Shown: positions 44,935-57,237, counted from the first letter of the stretch. The stretch: DNA of 64,000 nucleotides from Symsagittifera roscoffensis (GCF_963678635.1 NC_087068.1:51560563-51624562); one strand, 5' to 3'. Made by a program: numbers and translations. The notes: a model not told the origin generated them from the letters alone.

Positions 44935-45375
44935 TGACAAGACTGCTCGTATGTTATGAAAAGCCCCGAATGTTCTGACTGTCCTCTACTGTCGATCACA
45001 ATCTTTTCGCTTAAAAAATTCTTATAAAAATTTTTAAATTTTTTTTATTGGTGCAAGTTTCCAATAAAGTGACGGAATATTTTTTTTACTCGGGGTGGTT
45101 TTTTTCTTTAGGTAATTTTTGACCTGCAATATCCAACAGTACTCCATGCGCATTAGGAGGCAATTAGAGCATTCATGGTGTGGGGAGCGATCCATGGTTA
45201 TTGAAAATCACAGAGGTGACGCACAGACCCCTAAATTGACTTTACATTAACTCTGATACCAGTTTAAAACGGACTGAATAGTACTTATTATTTCCAAAAC
45301 CTAATCGAGACCAGTTAAAGGCAGTCGGAACCTTCGCCTTGTTACACGAGGAGTCTTGATGTTCCGACTTTGCAA
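44935..45375. repeat. Rearranged inverted copies of the 846-bp family
   Basis: A forward fragment with ACAAGACTGCTCG...GAATGTTCTGACTG (44937-44985) faces a reverse fragment with AAAGGCAGTCGGAAC (45313). The reverse complement of the GAAAAAAACCC.CCCCGAG..ATATTCCG segment is at about 45062-45110. Related to 48807-50480 and 63330-63866. Confidence 0.65.
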
Positions 45376-46408
45376 AAAACTGCAGAATGCTTCAAGTTGT
45401 TATACATAACTCCGCCATACAAAAAAATTAGGGATTGCGCTTTTAGCGCTACAAAAGACTCGTGTTTTTTTTTGAATATTTCAGCCTCTTATCATCGGTA
45501 AAGGTACGATTAAAGTCAATTATTTCTACCACTCATATTCGGATCCGACTCTTCTAGGGAAGATCGGTTTTCGGTAGTTCAAGAAACATAGGTCGCAAAG
45601 TATCAATTTAGTAAGATTTTATCGTCAAAATAACAGCAAAATAAATTGATAATGAATGCAGAAAGTATCGGAAATTTCCTGAAAAATAATCAACCATTAA
45701 CACAGACTAGAAATGACTATAAATCTTAAAACTCACACAAAACCATTTTTGTATCAATTTTTTTGCAGCAATAGTTGCGACCGCAAACACAAAAGTAAGC
45801 AGCCAAAAACCTGTTAGCAGTCAAAAAACAGTCAAAAACTTGTTAGAGGTCAGACAAGGTCGAAAGTGATTGGTTTTATGTTTTGTGGTTATACGAGCTT
45901 CCGTAGTTTTTTTTACACAATTACGTAAGTATTACGTAATTATTGCATAAATGTTACAAAATTACTATACAACTATTACGTAATAGTAGGAAATAAGGTA
46001 ACCGAACCTTTTCCCTATTAACAACTAATTGGCCATATGCCCTCGGGGGCGGGGGGATTTGGAACTGGAATTGGACTTTAACTTAGACCACTAGGCCATG
46101 TGTTCTTATTTGGCTTTGGTTTTACTGCATTTATAGTTCCAGTTTACAATTGCTTTGCACACTTACATTTCAAGTGGAAACATCAATGGCCCTCCTGAAA
46201 TGCCCATAAGACTTATGCCATTGTTTTGAATGGCCGCTACGCTGCGATAATTTCCATTCTGGTAATGGATCTCGACTGCCTACCTAAAGTGACTGCTTCG
46301 GTTAGTTCCTGCGCGGTAATGGGCAGTGATATAGCGTGCGATGGATGATGAACCGGTATGGGTTGCTGGTGGTGCAAAAAAGAGGCTGACTGAACGGTAC
46401 AGGCAGAG
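45376..46408. other. Unassigned sequence upstream of the sulfotransferase gene
   Basis: Contains an ATTACGTAA-type palindrome cluster at 45921-45990 and a short G-run at 46045-46055. No supported gene. A 92-codon minus-strand frame at 46409-46687 has no recognisable content and is not called. Confidence 0.4.
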
Positions 46409-46732
46409 TTAGTGCTGTGGCGTTATTTGACGTACCTGTAACATAAAAAAGTGCAGGGTAGATATTGTGAAGAAACTACGAAGGCTGATATTTATTCGTG
46501 CCTCCACTCGTGCGTACCAGAATGCGGTGCACAAAAGTGCAGGCCGACTGATGTTGTGGTAGGCAGGATCTTGTATGCTTGTGAGGAAGGCTACAAGTAA
46601 TTGAAATGTATGTCTGAGTAGTATGGGACTCATGAGACTTACGAGAGCGGGTGACTGCGTTGGAGAAACAGGAATCAACAACAACAAATTAAGTCTGGAA
46701 GAGATATATTGACTAATTCGTTGTGGTTGTGA

Positions 46733-46748
46733 GGGGGGGGGGGGGGGG
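46733..46748 (+). repeat. Poly-G tract
   Basis: Sixteen consecutive G. Confidence 0.95.
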
Positions 46749-47299
46749 CAAGAGAGTGTACAAAGCCAGCGTCAGTGTTAACTGCGAGTGCATGTGAAAA
46801 CATATCATCATGTTTTGCATTATCGACGCCACTCGATGGTGGCCTTAAAAGTTAATATTTTTGCATTCGTGTAGAAGTTCTGAATTTTGATCAGAAATCA
46901 TATCAATGAACATTAATTACGTTTGTGTTGAATCTTTTCTGTTTTCTCGCACGTGTAAATTTCGTTTTTTATAGGAAATGAATTTATGCTGTGACAGAAC
47001 TTGCTTGAACTTGTGGATCACAACTGGAGTATGTATGCTTGGAGAATGTTTCCATCAGGAAAACAAGTTTTTTGGCATTTGAGACAACTCCTTATTTATA
47101 GTTTTGGTTCATCTAGGAGTAGGCTTAAGAAATTGTTGCTCTCTCAAGAGGTGAGGAGATTCGCCTACAGATAATGAAGAGTTTGAGGTTCCAACCTCTA
47201 AAACCCTCTATTTTTTCTGTTGGTTCTCTTCTCTGTTCAGAGATTGCACGTCTTATGGGGTAAGTTTAAACGCTAATTAAGCCTCATTTGAAATTTCAA

Positions 47300-47711
47300 A
47301 AAATGCTTGTCTTACAATTTCCATATATGAAAAAATGTTTATCGTACAATTTCCATATATGAAAAAATGCTTATCTTACAATTTCCATATATGAAAAAAT
47401 GTTTATCGTACAATTTCCATATATGAAAAAATGCTTGTCTTACAATTTCCATATTATATGATAAAATGCTTGTCTTACAATTTCGACATATGAAAAATGT
47501 TTATCGTACAATTTCCATATATGAAAAATGTTTATCCTACAATTTCCATATATGAAAAAATGTTATCCTACAATTTCAATATATGAAAAAATGCTTATCC
47601 TATAGTTTTTTTTTAACAATTTTCTGAGTCTATAAAACTGTAGGAAATTGTAGGATAAGCATTTTTTCATATATGGAAATTGTAAGATAAGCATTTTTGG
47701 TCAACCCGGGC
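47300..47711. repeat. 33-bp minisatellite inside a CCCGGG-ended element
   Basis: About ten units of CTTACAATTTCCATATATG followed by AAAAAATG, alternating between CTTATC and TTTATCG types, then one unit in opposite orientation (47640-47695), ending TTTTTGGTCAACCCGGG. The same end sequence borders elements at 53598-53955 and 56412-57237. Confidence 0.88.
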
Positions 47712-48019
47712 CATGAAAAAGGGCTAGTGTATGGTATGATATGATACAGAAAGAATAGTTATGAATACTGAAATCACGATGATTAAATGCGGATGGACTA
47801 GGGGCAAATACACTCAGGTTATGGAAGCCGTTGAATTATGCGCTTTATACAAATTTATGGGCTCTGTGCAAAACTATGGGCTCTACTAAACTGACAAATC
47901 AATTGCGGCTTTTCATTTTAACTCGATGACGCAACGGTTGTATCTTGGCCTAATTCCCTAAACCAAGACTCTGTTCGTTCACCAGCCTTAGAGGCAGAAT
48001 GAGCCGATCTGGCAGCTAC

Positions 48020-48210
48020 TTCGTCGAGAACTGAGAGGTCTCTCGAAGCTCACATTCAGCGACCTAGAAACGATCTAGTTCTTTCAGCTCCAAATTCGAC
48101 TTTTGTTCCTATGCACGAAGTGAGGCCTCAAGGTGGAGAATTGCCAATGCATGATCACAGCTGCTTGACTAGAAGAATTTACTCAATTGATTCTGAAACC
48201 TGTGAGGTAC
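48020..48210 (+). CDS. Candidate exon of an unknown gene
   Basis: An open stretch with acceptor-like GATCTGGCAG (about 48008-48019) and a strong donor TGTGAG|GTACCA (about 48208). It reads TSSRTERSLEAHIQRPRNDL, then SAPNSTFVPMHEVRPQGGEL, then HDHSCLTRRIYSIDSETCE, a balanced composition quite unlike the repeats around it. It has no start codon of its own. Family not recognised. Confidence 0.35.
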
Positions 48211-48389
48211 CATCGTCAATGGCGATGGTTTTGAGCTATCACAGTTTGATTTAGCTTTATCTATCTATTGACAAAATTTTCTATCAAAAACATGTGATTA
48301 TCAATCATAACTTGATTTTAACTTTTGCTTTTGTCCGGTTGCTCCTGCTATTGATAAGCAGTTACTTTTCGGTGTAATTTTTGGCTTTA

Positions 48390-48660
48390 GCGGGCGTCAC
48401 ATCTATCAACCGCTCGCTGCACTCTATCTTCATAGTCCTTAAATCTTAAGTTTTGCCTACTCCTATCATTAAATAGTTTTCTAACCTTAGTTTGAAAATT
48501 TTCACTCAAATTAAAGACGCCAGGCGGTTTTACAACAAAAAACGGGGTGCCAAAGTTGAGGTGTTCGATATAAACGACAGAATATAACGAGAAAAAGCTC
48601 AAGTGGAGCTGAGCCGCAACGCAACAATCACAACTTCTAGGAGTAAATTTGAGGTTACGA
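48390..48660 (-). CDS. Candidate exon, possible stem of a Golgi transferase
   Basis: Open minus-strand stretch reading LNFGTPFFVVKPPGVFNLSE, then NFQTKVRKLFNDRSRQNLRF, then KDYEDRVQRAVDRC. The frame closes at 48387, and a donor-like GTGACG follows the final R codon. The RVxxxxxRC end before a missing core reminds me of the segment before the PAPS loop in HNK-1-type sulfotransferases, but this is weak. It may belong with the membrane-anchor frame at 51.1-51.4 kb, upstream on the same strand. Confidence 0.35.
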
Positions 48661-48806
48661 AATCTTGACACAATCAACGTGATGAAAAAACTTCAATTTC
48701 AGAACAAAGGAAAGCCTACTTCTTTAAAACTCATTCGCACAAGCAAACATGACTTAAGGCTGACGGCATAATTCATATATAACTTGAACAATATAGGTAC
48801 GTCATT

Positions 48807-49652
48807 AAGTAAGAATATTACCGCATAACAGAGATTTAAGAACCATTTTGAGCAAGAACCGACCGGTTATAACTTGTAGCTAAGTGCTGACGGATAATAG
48901 CGGAAGGGTTTCTGTAGCCAAATGTAAAGAACTAATGTTGAAGAGGTTACCATTGATCGTAAATCGTGCGGAAAGAGGCACAAGACTGCTCGAATCAGGG
49001 CGAAACCCTGAATGTTCCGACTGCCTTTTAAGGTTTTATGGAGCTATAATAACATTAAAAAATAAATGTAAGAAAAAATAATAGAAAATTTTTTTTCTAA
49101 AATTTGAAATTTTTTATGAAAATCATCCCCCACACCCCATATTAAGCACAAAAAGATAGATTTTGCTCCTTGTAACAAATCAATTATGGCAAATAAGCTG
49201 CTTTCAACCAATTTGGAACGATTTTTAAGACGGATTAACTCTCCGCTCACTCGTTAATAGCGCGAAATATATCGCGCGTTAATTGTCTCAAATTGGCCAA
49301 AACGGCAATTTTTAAACCCCCATAACTTTACGATAAATGATCACAGGTAAAATATATTTTCAAATTTGAGCTCAGGACAACAATACTTTTTGAATGATGT
49401 AAAAAAATTCCGTCAGAAATGGCTAGTTAAAAAGTCGAAATTTGTCTGAAGAAAAAAAACCCAACCCGAGCACAAATATTCCGTTACTCTCGTATCGAAA
49501 GTCGGAACAATAAGGATGAGTCAAAGTCGTAAAGATCTAAATATCAGAAAGAGAAAAAACATCTGAGAAAAACTGTTTCACGGTCGGAACGAGTTGTAGA
49601 AAAGGAATAGTTTTTTTAGACGCCCTAGAATCGAATCGAATCGAATCGAATT
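48807..49652 (+). repeat. 846-bp family, tandem copy 1
   Basis: Begins AAGTAAGAATATTACCGC and is repeated from 49653. It contains CAAGACTGCTCG, a self-complementary GGGCGAAACCC, AATGTTCCGACTGCC and a GCGCGAAATATATCGCGCG palindrome, and ends in an AATCG simple repeat (about 49630-49650). Confidence 0.88.
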
Positions 49653-50480
49653 AAGTAAAAATGTTACCGCATAACAGAGATTTAAGAACCATTTTGAGCA
49701 AATACCGACCGGTTATAACTTGTAGCTAAGCGCTGACGGATAATAGCGGAAGGGTTTCTGTAGCCAAATGTAAAGAACTAATGTTGAAGAGGTTACCATT
49801 GATCGTAAATCGTGCGGAAAGAGACACAAGACTGCTCGAAACAGGTGGAAGCCCTGAATGTTCCGACTGCTTTTTAAGGTTTTATGGAGCAGTAATAACA
49901 TTAAAAAATAAATGTAAGAAAAAATAAAATGAAATTTTTTTTTAAATTTGAAATTTTTTTAATGAAAATCATCCCCCACACCCCATATTAAGCACAAAAA
50001 AATAGATTTTGCTCCTTGTAACAAATCAATTATGGCAAATAAGCTGCTTTCAACCAATTTGGAACGATTTTTAAGACGGATTAACTCTCCGCTCACTCGT
50101 TAGTAGCGCGAAATATATCGCGCGTTAATTGTCTCAAATTGGCCAAAACGACAATTTTTAAACCCCCATAACTTTACGATAAATGATCACAGGTAAAATA
50201 TTTTTTCAAATTTGAGCTCAGGACAACAATATTTTTTGAATGATGTAAAAAAATTCCGTCAGAAATGGCTAGTTAAAAAGTCGAAATTTGTCTGAAGAAA
50301 AAAACCCAACCCGAGCACAAATATTCCGTTACTTCGTATCAAAAGTCGGAACAATAAAGATGAGTCAAAGACGTAAAGATCTAAATATCAGAAAGAGAAA
50401 AAACATCTGAGAAAAACTGTTTCACGGTCGGAACGAGTTGTAGAAAAGGAATAGTTTTTTTAGACGCCCTAGAATCGAAT
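49653..50480 (+). repeat. 846-bp family, tandem copy 2
   Basis: About 97 percent like copy 1 by eye, ending at ACGCCCTAGAATCGAATC. Open frames within either copy (for example 48884-49081) are not conserved as proteins. Confidence 0.88.
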
Positions 50481-51090
50481 CTGAGCACACCAATTTATCT
50501 AGTTGATTAGTCCAGACACAATGCACAGGAGCAGTTTCAAAGAACGCAAATGCTTTACAAAGAAAATTTGAAAAAAAAATCGTAAAAATTTTGCCTTATC
50601 TCCTCAAAACCGTTCAAAATTTTTGATAATTTCCAATTTTTAAATTTGTTCTGTGATAAAATTCTTCAAAATAATCTACTTTTAACTACCCTGGTCTGAC
50701 TTTTCATTGACATTTGGGCATTATTGTTAAAATCGGTGGTGTTTGCGTTCAGAAAGAAAGCTCTTTTAATCACTTTAGTAAAACCCAAAATTTCAGAAAA
50801 AAAAACGCTTTTTTAATCACTGTAGTAAAACGCAACCCCGTTGGGCCTGGAAGGGCCAGGATGAGCACTGGCATTGGCGATTGCTAAACGTTGTCTCACA
50901 GCTGCTAAAGAGACTTTTTTCCTCGTTTGTGGTGACAAACTGTTACGATATGCTTCACAAGTCAAGAGAGGGTATCAAACCTTAATTCTATACCAAAAGG
51001 TACGAAACCACAAAATAGCGCTCTAAAACAAATGCAACAGTCTATATGACTTTTACAAGAGCAATCTTCTCAATCTATGACATAAATACA
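50481..51090. other. Unassigned sequence
   Basis: Slightly GC-richer at 50830-50900, where GGGCCTGGAAGGGCCAGG can form a small hairpin. No gene supported. Confidence 0.4.
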
Positions 51091-51093
51091 TCA

Positions 51094-51401
51094 GATAGAT
51101 ACCCCTGCGAATTGAAGTTGATGAGAATTCGTTGCTTGAAGAGCGCGTAATGCTTTTTATTCAATCTGTTTTTCCTCTTACTCTTAGCATCAACTGATTC
51201 GAGGTTCTTGGAACTAAATTTTAGACCGGGATTGAAAGTAAGTATCACAAGCTGACTACGAAATGACGACGGTAGCTTTTCTAATGCGTGACGCAACAAA
51301 CTTGAACCAACAATAAAAAACGTAAAAAGCGTAATAAACGAGAAAAAAACGCTGCAGAATACTAAAAAACACAATTTTTTTCGAGTAGATTTATGGAGCA
51401 C
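51094..51401 (-). CDS. Candidate first exon of a type II membrane protein
   Basis: Minus-strand open stretch with a basic start KSTRKKL, a long hydrophobic segment CFLVFCSVFFSFITLFTFFI, then a polar stem ending KKHYALFKQRILINFNSQGY and LSD before a donor-like GTATTT. Signal anchor plus stem is the typical first exon of Golgi glycosyl- or sulfotransferases. No in-frame ATG is present, so the true start would be in an upstream exon or has been lost. It could pair with 48390-48660. Confidence 0.35.
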
Positions 51402-52320
51402 TGCATAAAATAAGTTGAATCCTCTTTAAACTTTCGGAATGAACTTGAGGTCGCCGGATCAGGCCACCTTGATCTTCAGATGGTTTTTGCTTAGTATATG
51501 TACCTGATTATACTTGTGACGTGCAGTCAAAAATGTATGGACTTAAAAAGTATGGACTTTTCAATGTATAAAACTTCAAAAACCAGCAGTTAATTCGGGT
51601 GTCGTATGAGGTTCCCAGCTTTCTAGAGAACTGGTAACACGCCAACCCAAATGCTCTGAAGACTAGACTGCCTTGAAAACCAACCTCACGCGGCTACTCT
51701 AATATGCTCTGGCTACTCTAATATGCTTTAAAGAACTGGCCACAAGTTGTTTTAACTGCTGTAGAACTAACATGGAGACTGCCACCACGCCCATCAAATT
51801 TTGTGGTTGCTCGTAAAGGGTTGATCGGTCTTTGATTAACTACTGATTCGAATTGATAGAAGTATCAATACTTCTGACAGAGTCTAATCGGAAGAACAAC
51901 TAAGCGATTTCCAATAAATTGACTTCGTCAAAAACGGACAGTAAACATTTTTGCTCATTTCAGCAGCATAAACCACTTGAAAATCAACGAACGTACATAT
52001 TTTGACTACCAACCACTTTGAGTAGCCGAAGCTACCGGTTAGATAATTAATCGATCAAGTTTGCTCAAGGTTATGACTTAAAGAGATAGAGAAACTGGAG
52101 AATAAATAGTTCAAGCTAGTTTCAGAGTGATTTGATTGCTTCGATAATTCCTGTTTTCTGATTAGCTAACATCTCGCTCCGGATAATTTCATTTCCAGTT
52201 TCGAGACGACCAGTCGCATGTATTCCCGAAGATCCGGTGCCTCCATTGTTTTGCTGATTTACCTAATACATATTTCCAAAACTCTAAAAGGGAGGAACCG
52301 ATTGTTGTGCAATTAGCAAT
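51402..52320. other. Unassigned sequence
   Basis: Only short duplications are visible (for example GGCTACTCTAATATGC twice at about 51693 and 51711). No gene seen. Confidence 0.4.
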
Positions 52321-52330
52321 AAGGACGGAT

Positions 52331-52371
52331 GCCGGTAAAAACCGGTAAAAACCGGTAAAAACCGGTAAAGT
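52331..52371 (+). repeat. 11-bp tandem repeat CCGGTAAAAAC
   Basis: CCGGTAAAAA occurs in four near-perfect tandem units (the last ends GTAAAG). Confidence 0.9.
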
Positions 52372-53590
52372 AACCCTTAATATAATTTATTTCAAGTTTT
52401 TCATTTTGTGAATTGAGTTAGAACGACGAAAATTGGAAAAAAAAACGAGATTAGCTAGTTTTATTTCTTTTTTCCTAGAACTATTCAATCTAAATCAGAC
52501 AACCCGCTCTGAAGTTGCATAGATAAAAATTGACGGTTTTTGAATTTGTTTTTCTGGGTAAAAAAATACAAATGATCCGGTATAATAATTTTACAAGGCT
52601 TATTGTTTCTTGAAACAAAAAATTCGTTGTACATTTTTTATTATCGAATAACTTTCACTATACTATGATATACGTGAGCAAGTTAAAGTAAACGTGCACA
52701 AAATCTTTTACAAATTTTTAAATAGAACTGGTTACTTGCTGTTCTATTTTAACATTTTTTTCTGCGAGACTTTAGTTCTTTTTTTTTCAATTTTTGTAAT
52801 TCTTTTTTTTTCTTCAATTTTTTTCTCATTTTATTTAAAAACTTTTGTAAGATGGGGATAAAATTTGGAAAATCTAGGTTTTCCTTAAGTATGTATAGAT
52901 TAATGCATGCAGGAGCGTAATTAAGATTTTCTCGAGAGAAGAATGACCAATTTAATTTCCCTAAATAATCGAGTTAGCCGCACAATCAATTAGGTTGCGA
53001 ACTTTCTGCAATAGTGAAGAAACAAATGAAAGAGGTTTTTCTTACTAAATTTTCCACGACGCAAAAAATAAGGGAACAATTATATTCAATTGAACTTTTT
53101 TTTTACAAATTACCTAGATGCAGTAAATAATCAGATTAAAAAAGCAATCAGCATTATAAGGCAGCTAAACCCGAAAAGTTATTGAAAGTATTTTTGAAGA
53201 TTTTGAAAAAAAACTAAAATTTTTTGAATAAAAAAGAATTGAAAAAGTTTCAAAAAAATAAGTTGATCTCACTTTGTTCATTACCGGGCCAAACTGCGTT
53301 TTGTGAATTACAAGAAAATTCCGCAACTAGTACGCTCCCTTTGTTTTCTTTTGTTGTTTCGCTTTCTTAGATCGTTCCGACAAAATCTTAACGTTCCGAC
53401 TTCTCTCTGGAACCAGGACCATACAGACACAAAACTATGAAAATATCCAGTGCACAGTTTTGTTTCCGAATTCTTAAAATTTTTATAATTTTTTATCACA
53501 CTCGAGGAAATAAGGAAAAACTTTTAGGCAAACCTTCGCCCGACGACTTATGACAGCAATTATTTTTTTTTGCTTATACATTATCATCAT
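52372..53590. other. Unassigned AT-rich sequence
   Basis: T- and A-runs, no gene. The 63-codon frame at 53308-53499 is not supported. Confidence 0.4.
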
Positions 53591-53597
53591 AAATATC

Positions 53598-53957
53598 CTG
53601 GGTTCACCAAAAATGATTATCATACAATTCTCATAAATCGGAAATTTTTTTTTATACAATTTCATAAAATTCCATACATACAAAAAATTGTATGAAATCT
53701 TTATAATAAACATTTTCCCATGAATGGAAAATGTATGATAGGTGTTTTTTTTTCATAAACCAAAAAGTTATTTTTTTGCTTCTACTTTGTTTTCTGAAAA
53801 TGTTTGGGTTTTTGGAGCAAATTTTCAAAATTACATAAATGGAAATTGTATGGTAAGTATTTTCTCCATACACTTGATGTATGGAACTGTATGATAATAA
53901 TTTTAGTTGTAAGGAATTGTATGATAAGCATTTTTGGTGTATGGAGTTCAACCCGGG
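53598..53957. mobile_element. CCCGGG-ended fold-back MITE
   Basis: GGGTTCACCAAAAATGATTATC and ATACAATTC at the left pair with GAATTGTAT, GATAAGCATTTTTGGTG and GGAGTTCAACCCGGG at the right. The interior repeats ATGGAAATTGTATG-type words, as in 47300-47711 and 56412-57237. Confidence 0.75.
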
Positions 53958-54124
53958 ATCACAGAAGTCAAAGTAAGTGACTGTACGCCAGCTTGTCTGT
54001 GAACAGTTTTAAAAAAAAACGGTTGACAGAGCCTTCATTAAATGTTAAATGCTAGCTACGAGAAGACGAATTGGTGCGACCATAATTTTTTTGCTTTGAA
54101 GCGTTAAATTGAATAATCATTTTA

Positions 54125-54433
54125 ATGAATTTCGAATCTAATGATTATATGATAAAACTCATTTGGGCGCTAGGAACTCATTTCTTCTTTTCAAACTTCT
54201 TTGAAATAGCTGAAAGAGCTAATGGAATAAACCACCATCGGCATCTTAAGGATATGTTTTTTTTCGGCAAAAACACATTAAACGCGAAAGCAACCAAGAA
54301 GTGTTCGTGGAAGAAGGAATCAGTCTTAGCTTCTAATACATATACTCAGCCCGCTAGGCAGTTGCCCTCAAAAAGCTTAAGTGTTTTGATTTTTTTTGTG
54401 ATCGACAGCTTACACCTAAATATCTCAAAATAG
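54125..54433 (+). CDS. Unassigned open frame
   Basis: 102 codons from ATG, with a hydrophobic stretch LIWALGTHFFFSNFF near the start, a charged middle, and a hydrophobic end SVLIFFVIDSLHLNI. It lies outside any repeat I recognise. No homologue, no splice context; may be chance. Confidence 0.2.
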   Translation: MNFESNDYMIKLIWALGTHFFFSNFFEIAERANGINHHRHLKDMFFFGKNTLNAKATKKCSWKKESVLASNTYTQPARQLPSKSLSVLIFFVIDSLHLNISK

Positions 54434-55480
54434 GAAAAACACAGTTTGTATCAAACGATGACAAAATTTCAAAAACATAAATACCAGCAAAGTTAGTTAC
54501 TAAAAGCAAAATATAAATATTAGGTTGTTTTTAACTCACTTGTTTCCCACATTACCGTTTTTTTATTGATTTTGCTGATGTTAAGTCGCCATTTATAGTT
54601 TTAACTTTCTGCGTTGATGGTAGTGACAATAGCAGTGACGGCTCTCGTTTTGAGATTTTTCCGAATTCATATCAGAGAACTCTTTTTATTTTGTAAATAA
54701 AACTCAAATCTCAAAAACTAAAAAAAACTAGCATTTTTGGAATGTGAACAAATTTGGCGGAACCAGAAAAGTTTGTGAATTACCAAAGCGTTTAATTTTT
54801 CCTAATGTGTACAGTCGATTGGGATGTCGGCATTATGAATTGAAAAAAAAAACGCATTTCGTCATGCAGAACTCGCTCAAAGTTGCAGAATCCGATTAGA
54901 AGTTGCCTAAATTTTTCAACAATGAACCAAAGCTGAATCCTTAAAAATTCAGCATCCTTAATACCTCAATACTCGCTCAATCTTTAGTACCTCAATATTC
55001 GCTAATACGAATTCTGTGGCGCAATTTTTGTGCCGACAATTTTCACGTTGCAAGTGTTTGCTAGTGATTTCCACAGCATTTTTGGCAAGGTGATTCCACT
55101 TACAATTTGGCAGATGTTGAAAGCTTGTCTGGGATTCCAGTGTCCTGAACTCGGCAAACGATGCACGTATCTACTACACGTTTGGCCTCAAATCTTTTAA
55201 CCTTTTTATTACTTTGATTTGCAAAAATGACTCTGACTTCACTCGTCTCTGCTGTTTGTACTGTCTTTTGGTAACAGTTTTTGAAATATTTCCATTCTCA
55301 ATAATTTTGAAATGGCATGTTGTTTTCAAAAAATGAATGATTTAAATCAAATCTATTATCGTTTTTGCTGCTTTTTGAAGAAGGAATGTCTTATTAGAAA
55401 AATTGATATGTTTGCGCCTTTTCCACATTCGTAATTGAAGAGCGTATTTTGCTTTTTGTTTACCAAACGTATATGGATCG
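54434..55480. other. Unassigned sequence
   Basis: A short CAATACTCGCT doubled near 54965-54995. Nothing else seen. Confidence 0.4.
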
Positions 55481-55970
55481 CTTTAACGCGTGTCGTGGTC
55501 AGCGTTTTGTCCAGACTTGTGCGGCACCATTTTCCATGTCCTGACTTTGCGACTAAAATACGGCATTCCAGACTTTTGCTATCTAAAGATCCGTCGCAAC
55601 CTTTGCAACCGAGGCGGAGACCACGCGACCAAAACATCGCGACCAGTGTTTGGTATGTCTAGAATTTGGCGACCGATTAGTTCCGTTGTAACTTTCGAGA
55701 ACAATCTGGAGATGGCCTGACCATGAAAATAGCCCAATCGGCGGGACCCGAAATTCTTTGCGACTGACTCGAAGGGCGCGACTTAGTTTTGGCACTGTCA
55801 GATTTTTGCGAACGTACAGTTCCGTCGCGACTTTCGCGACCAATGTGGAGACAAAAATGTACGTCCAGACTTTCGTCGCAAAGTGAGATTCTCAACTCTA
55901 GGTCCAGACTTTCGTTCTCAACTTTGCCTAGAGAGCAGTTGCCCCCTAAGTTTTGCCTAGAGAGTAAAAA
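55480..55970. repeat. Diverged tandem repeat rich in CGCGAC and CCAGACTTT
   Basis: A motif like TTCCGTCGCGACTTTCGCGA and then CAA..TGGAGA recurs at about 55589, 55681 and 55811, each followed by a GACC..AAAA stretch and a CCAGACTTT word. It explains the overlapping Arg/Ser-rich frames on both strands. Confidence 0.65.
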
Positions 55971-55995
55971 ATGTTTGAAAAAAAAAAAACGATCG

Positions 55996-56110
55996 ATCAT
56001 TAAGGTACCGGTTTAAAATAGACTGTCAGTAAGAAAAAGCTCGACATTTTTTTTAGCTGCATTTAGCGAAAAAGACCTTAAGTGATAAAATGAAAAAAAT
56101 GCCAGGCTAC
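55996..56110. repeat. Fragment of the large hairpin family
   Basis: TACCGGTTTAAAATAGACTG...AAAAAGCTCGA...TAAGTGATAAAA matches 58002-58110, the left arm of the hairpin element at 58002-58750. Confidence 0.65.
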
Positions 56111-56411
56111 GCTTTCGATCGAGTAATTACGGATATCGAACAGTCGTTGTTGTTATGCTTAATGTACTGTCCTCCAATTAGATCTTGAAGTTTTTATTTG
56201 GTAGTTCCACGGGTAACAACCTATAAAGTGACGTCTCAAACACCACTCCAGACTGGGTATGCAACAAACAACTGAAACTCCGGGTCGCGATCATTTAATG
56301 AACTGATGGCTGTGAAGTTTTAATCACATCTCAATTGGAACTGCTCTATTTTATGATTTCTAGCTTTTTGTTGGCTTTTGTTTTTAGTTTTTTGTTTTTT
56401 GTTCTGGCTGA

Positions 56412-57237
56412 CGACCCGGGTTGGCCAAAACTTCTTATCATACAATTTTCATATATGGGAAACTTCTTGTCATTCAATTTCATACAATTCCATACGTACA
56501 AAAAATTTCCATATTGTAGAAGAAATCTCCATGGTCAGCATTTACCATATATGAAAATAGTATGCTAAGTATTTTTCCATGAACCAAAAGTTGATTTTTT
56601 GTTTCTAAGTTTGATTTCCGAAAATTTTTGAGTTGTGTTTGTAACCGAACACAAGTGAGAAAGACCTTGGCTCACACAAAGAACCAAAAGTTGGACGATC
56701 TTGCATTTACAATGCATAAAAACGACCTGAATTGTCTTAACGCTGTCTTTCACAAATGATATAACAAAAATAAAAATAAAATTTTTTTTGGCAAAATTTC
56801 AAAAATGATTAGCTTAAATTTTAGAATTTTTTAAATTATCAGACATTGATCAAAGCATACATAAACACCCCATACAAAAAAATATGAATTTTTAGCGTTT
56901 TAGAAAAAAACTTATTAAGGGAAAAGAAAAAAACCAACAATATCGTATCCACGACTACGTTATGCACACAAAATTTCCGAAAATGTTTGTTTGCGTAAAA
57001 AATTCGATTTACGGTTGAAAAACAAAAAAACAAAAAAAAATTTTTGACGGTTTTTCAAATTTACCTTAGTATTTTTATCACCAGACTATTTAGTTAGATT
57101 CAAACAGCCGAAGAAATTAGTTTTTCTTTTTTCAACCATTTTTCGAAATTGTATGAAAGGTGTATGACATGCATTTTTCTATACACTTGATGTATGGAAT
57201 TGTATAAGCATTTTTGGTTTATGGAGGTCAACCCGGG
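56412..57237. mobile_element. CCCGGG-ended MITE with internal insertion
   Basis: Left GACCCGGGTTGGCCAAAA with CTTATCATACAATTTTC. Right ATTGTATAAGCATTTTTGG with TTTATGGAGGTCAACCCGGG. Longer than its relatives; about 400 bp in the middle are unrelated. Confidence 0.7.

Noticed and set aside
47300-47600. CRISPR-like appearance of regular repeats
   Set aside because: Units are contiguous without variable spacers, and the window is eukaryotic; it is a minisatellite.
50830-50900. Possible structured RNA around GGGCCTGGAAGGGCCAGG
   Set aside because: The hairpin is short, with no conserved second copy in the window.
55356-56016. Overlapping Arg/Ser-rich frames on both strands
   Set aside because: Explained by the CGCGAC/CCAGACTTT tandem repeat.
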